The translations under genes and the position numbers were made by a program. The notes beneath the pieces are model-generated. The model did no database searches. It was given only the letters and a program-made list of their open reading frames with translations, and was not told where the DNA came from. From contig NC_134419.1 in NCBI RefSeq assembly GCF_030867145.1, positions 73,775,403 to 73,839,402 on the forward strand: a stretch of DNA of 64,000 nt. The letters are read 5' to 3'. Shown in pieces: positions 63,595 to 64,000 of this stretch; position 1 is the stretch's first letter; each line of letters begins with the position of its first letter. This DNA is from Opisthocomus hoazin. Taxonomy: Eukaryota; Chordata; Aves; Opisthocomiformes; Opisthocomidae.

Positions 63595-64000
63595 GGGGTC
63601 AGCGCCACCGGAAACGCGCCGTGGGGGAACGGTGCGGCTGCTGCACGCTCCGCCCGGGCGCCGCGCCGCCGCGCCGGGGTTCCGCCCCGAGCCCGCCCCC
63701 GGGAGCTCTGTGAGGAAAGGGCCGCTCGCCTTTCCCCCTGCCAGCAGCTTCCCCGGCGCCACCCGGGCGGGCAGAGCCGAGGAGCGGGGCTGCAGAGAAG
63801 CCCCCCCGGCGCCCTCCGCGTTGACTTAAACTGAGTTGAGGGAAGGACGCAGCCAGGGAGAAGCTCCGTGGGTCGGTGCCCGGCGGTTCCGCAGGCCCGA
63901 AAGCTGCCACCGACACCGCGGCTGCGTTACCGGGCATCGCCGAGCAGCGTGGGGGCTCAGCTCCGCGTGTTGTGGGCCCAGGAGATCGGGTTCATTGGAG
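63330..64000. promoter_or_regulatory. CpG-island promoter of SFXN4
   Basis: CpG-dense sequence covering SFXN4 exons 1 and 2 and the upstream region to the right edge. No TATA box is seen. Open frames on both strands follow from GC content. No further gene is recognised in 63763-64000. Confidence 0.75.

Noticed and set aside
63763-64000. Start of PRDX3, the next gene in the human order
   Set aside because: No PRDX3-like coding sequence or 3' UTR signal is seen; this stretch is only the SFXN4 CpG island and upstream sequence.
1-64000. CRISPR arrays, operons or prokaryotic systems
   Set aside because: The window is intron-rich vertebrate DNA. The only regular arrays are the in-frame coding repeats of EIF3A exon 19, which have no spacers.

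Overview
This is about 64 kb of a vertebrate nuclear chromosome, almost certainly from a bird. The evidence is the compact introns, the CpG-island promoters, and a repeat content made almost entirely of CR1 LINEs with their ATTCTRTG-type 3' tails. No SINEs or LINE-1 were seen. Three protein genes lie in the order EIF3A (minus), DENND10/FAM45A (plus), SFXN4 (minus), the same order and orientation as the mammalian EIF3A-DENND10-SFXN4 block on human chromosome 10q26. I cannot name the species.

Layout: 1-31,474 is EIF3A on the minus strand. It is cut by the left edge, so 20 coding exons (about 1,271 residues) are present and roughly the last 110 residues are missing. 31,475-34,506 is a divergent intergenic spacer, with one CpG-island promoter at each end and two CR1 copies in opposite orientation between them. 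34,507-42,044 is DENND10, complete in 9 coding exons (354 residues). 42,045-50,445 is intergenic sequence plus 3' UTRs, with ancient CR1-like pieces and a possible LTR. 50,446-63,594 is SFXN4 on the minus strand, 14 coding exons (314 residues), two of them microexons. 63,595-64,000 is the SFXN4 CpG-island promoter.

I found exon boundaries by translating each strand, matching to the protein families from memory, and requiring GT-AG splice sites and a continuous reading frame. All three assembled frames are consistent: every phase matches, the DENND10 and SFXN4 sums are multiples of three, and the EIF3A boundaries match known protein junctions.

The genes do ordinary cellular work: translation initiation (eIF3a), late-endosome and Rab27 traffic (DENND10), and mitochondrial inner-membrane or complex I assembly (SFXN4). 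They do not form an operon or a shared system. I found no new defence, biosynthetic or mobile system. The points most worth a second look are the two coding tandem-repeat arrays in EIF3A exon 19, the EIF3A/DENND10 divergent promoter pair pushed apart by CR1 insertions, the SFXN4 microexons and tandem splice acceptors, and an LTR-like segment with an internal duplication near 47.2-48.4 kb.
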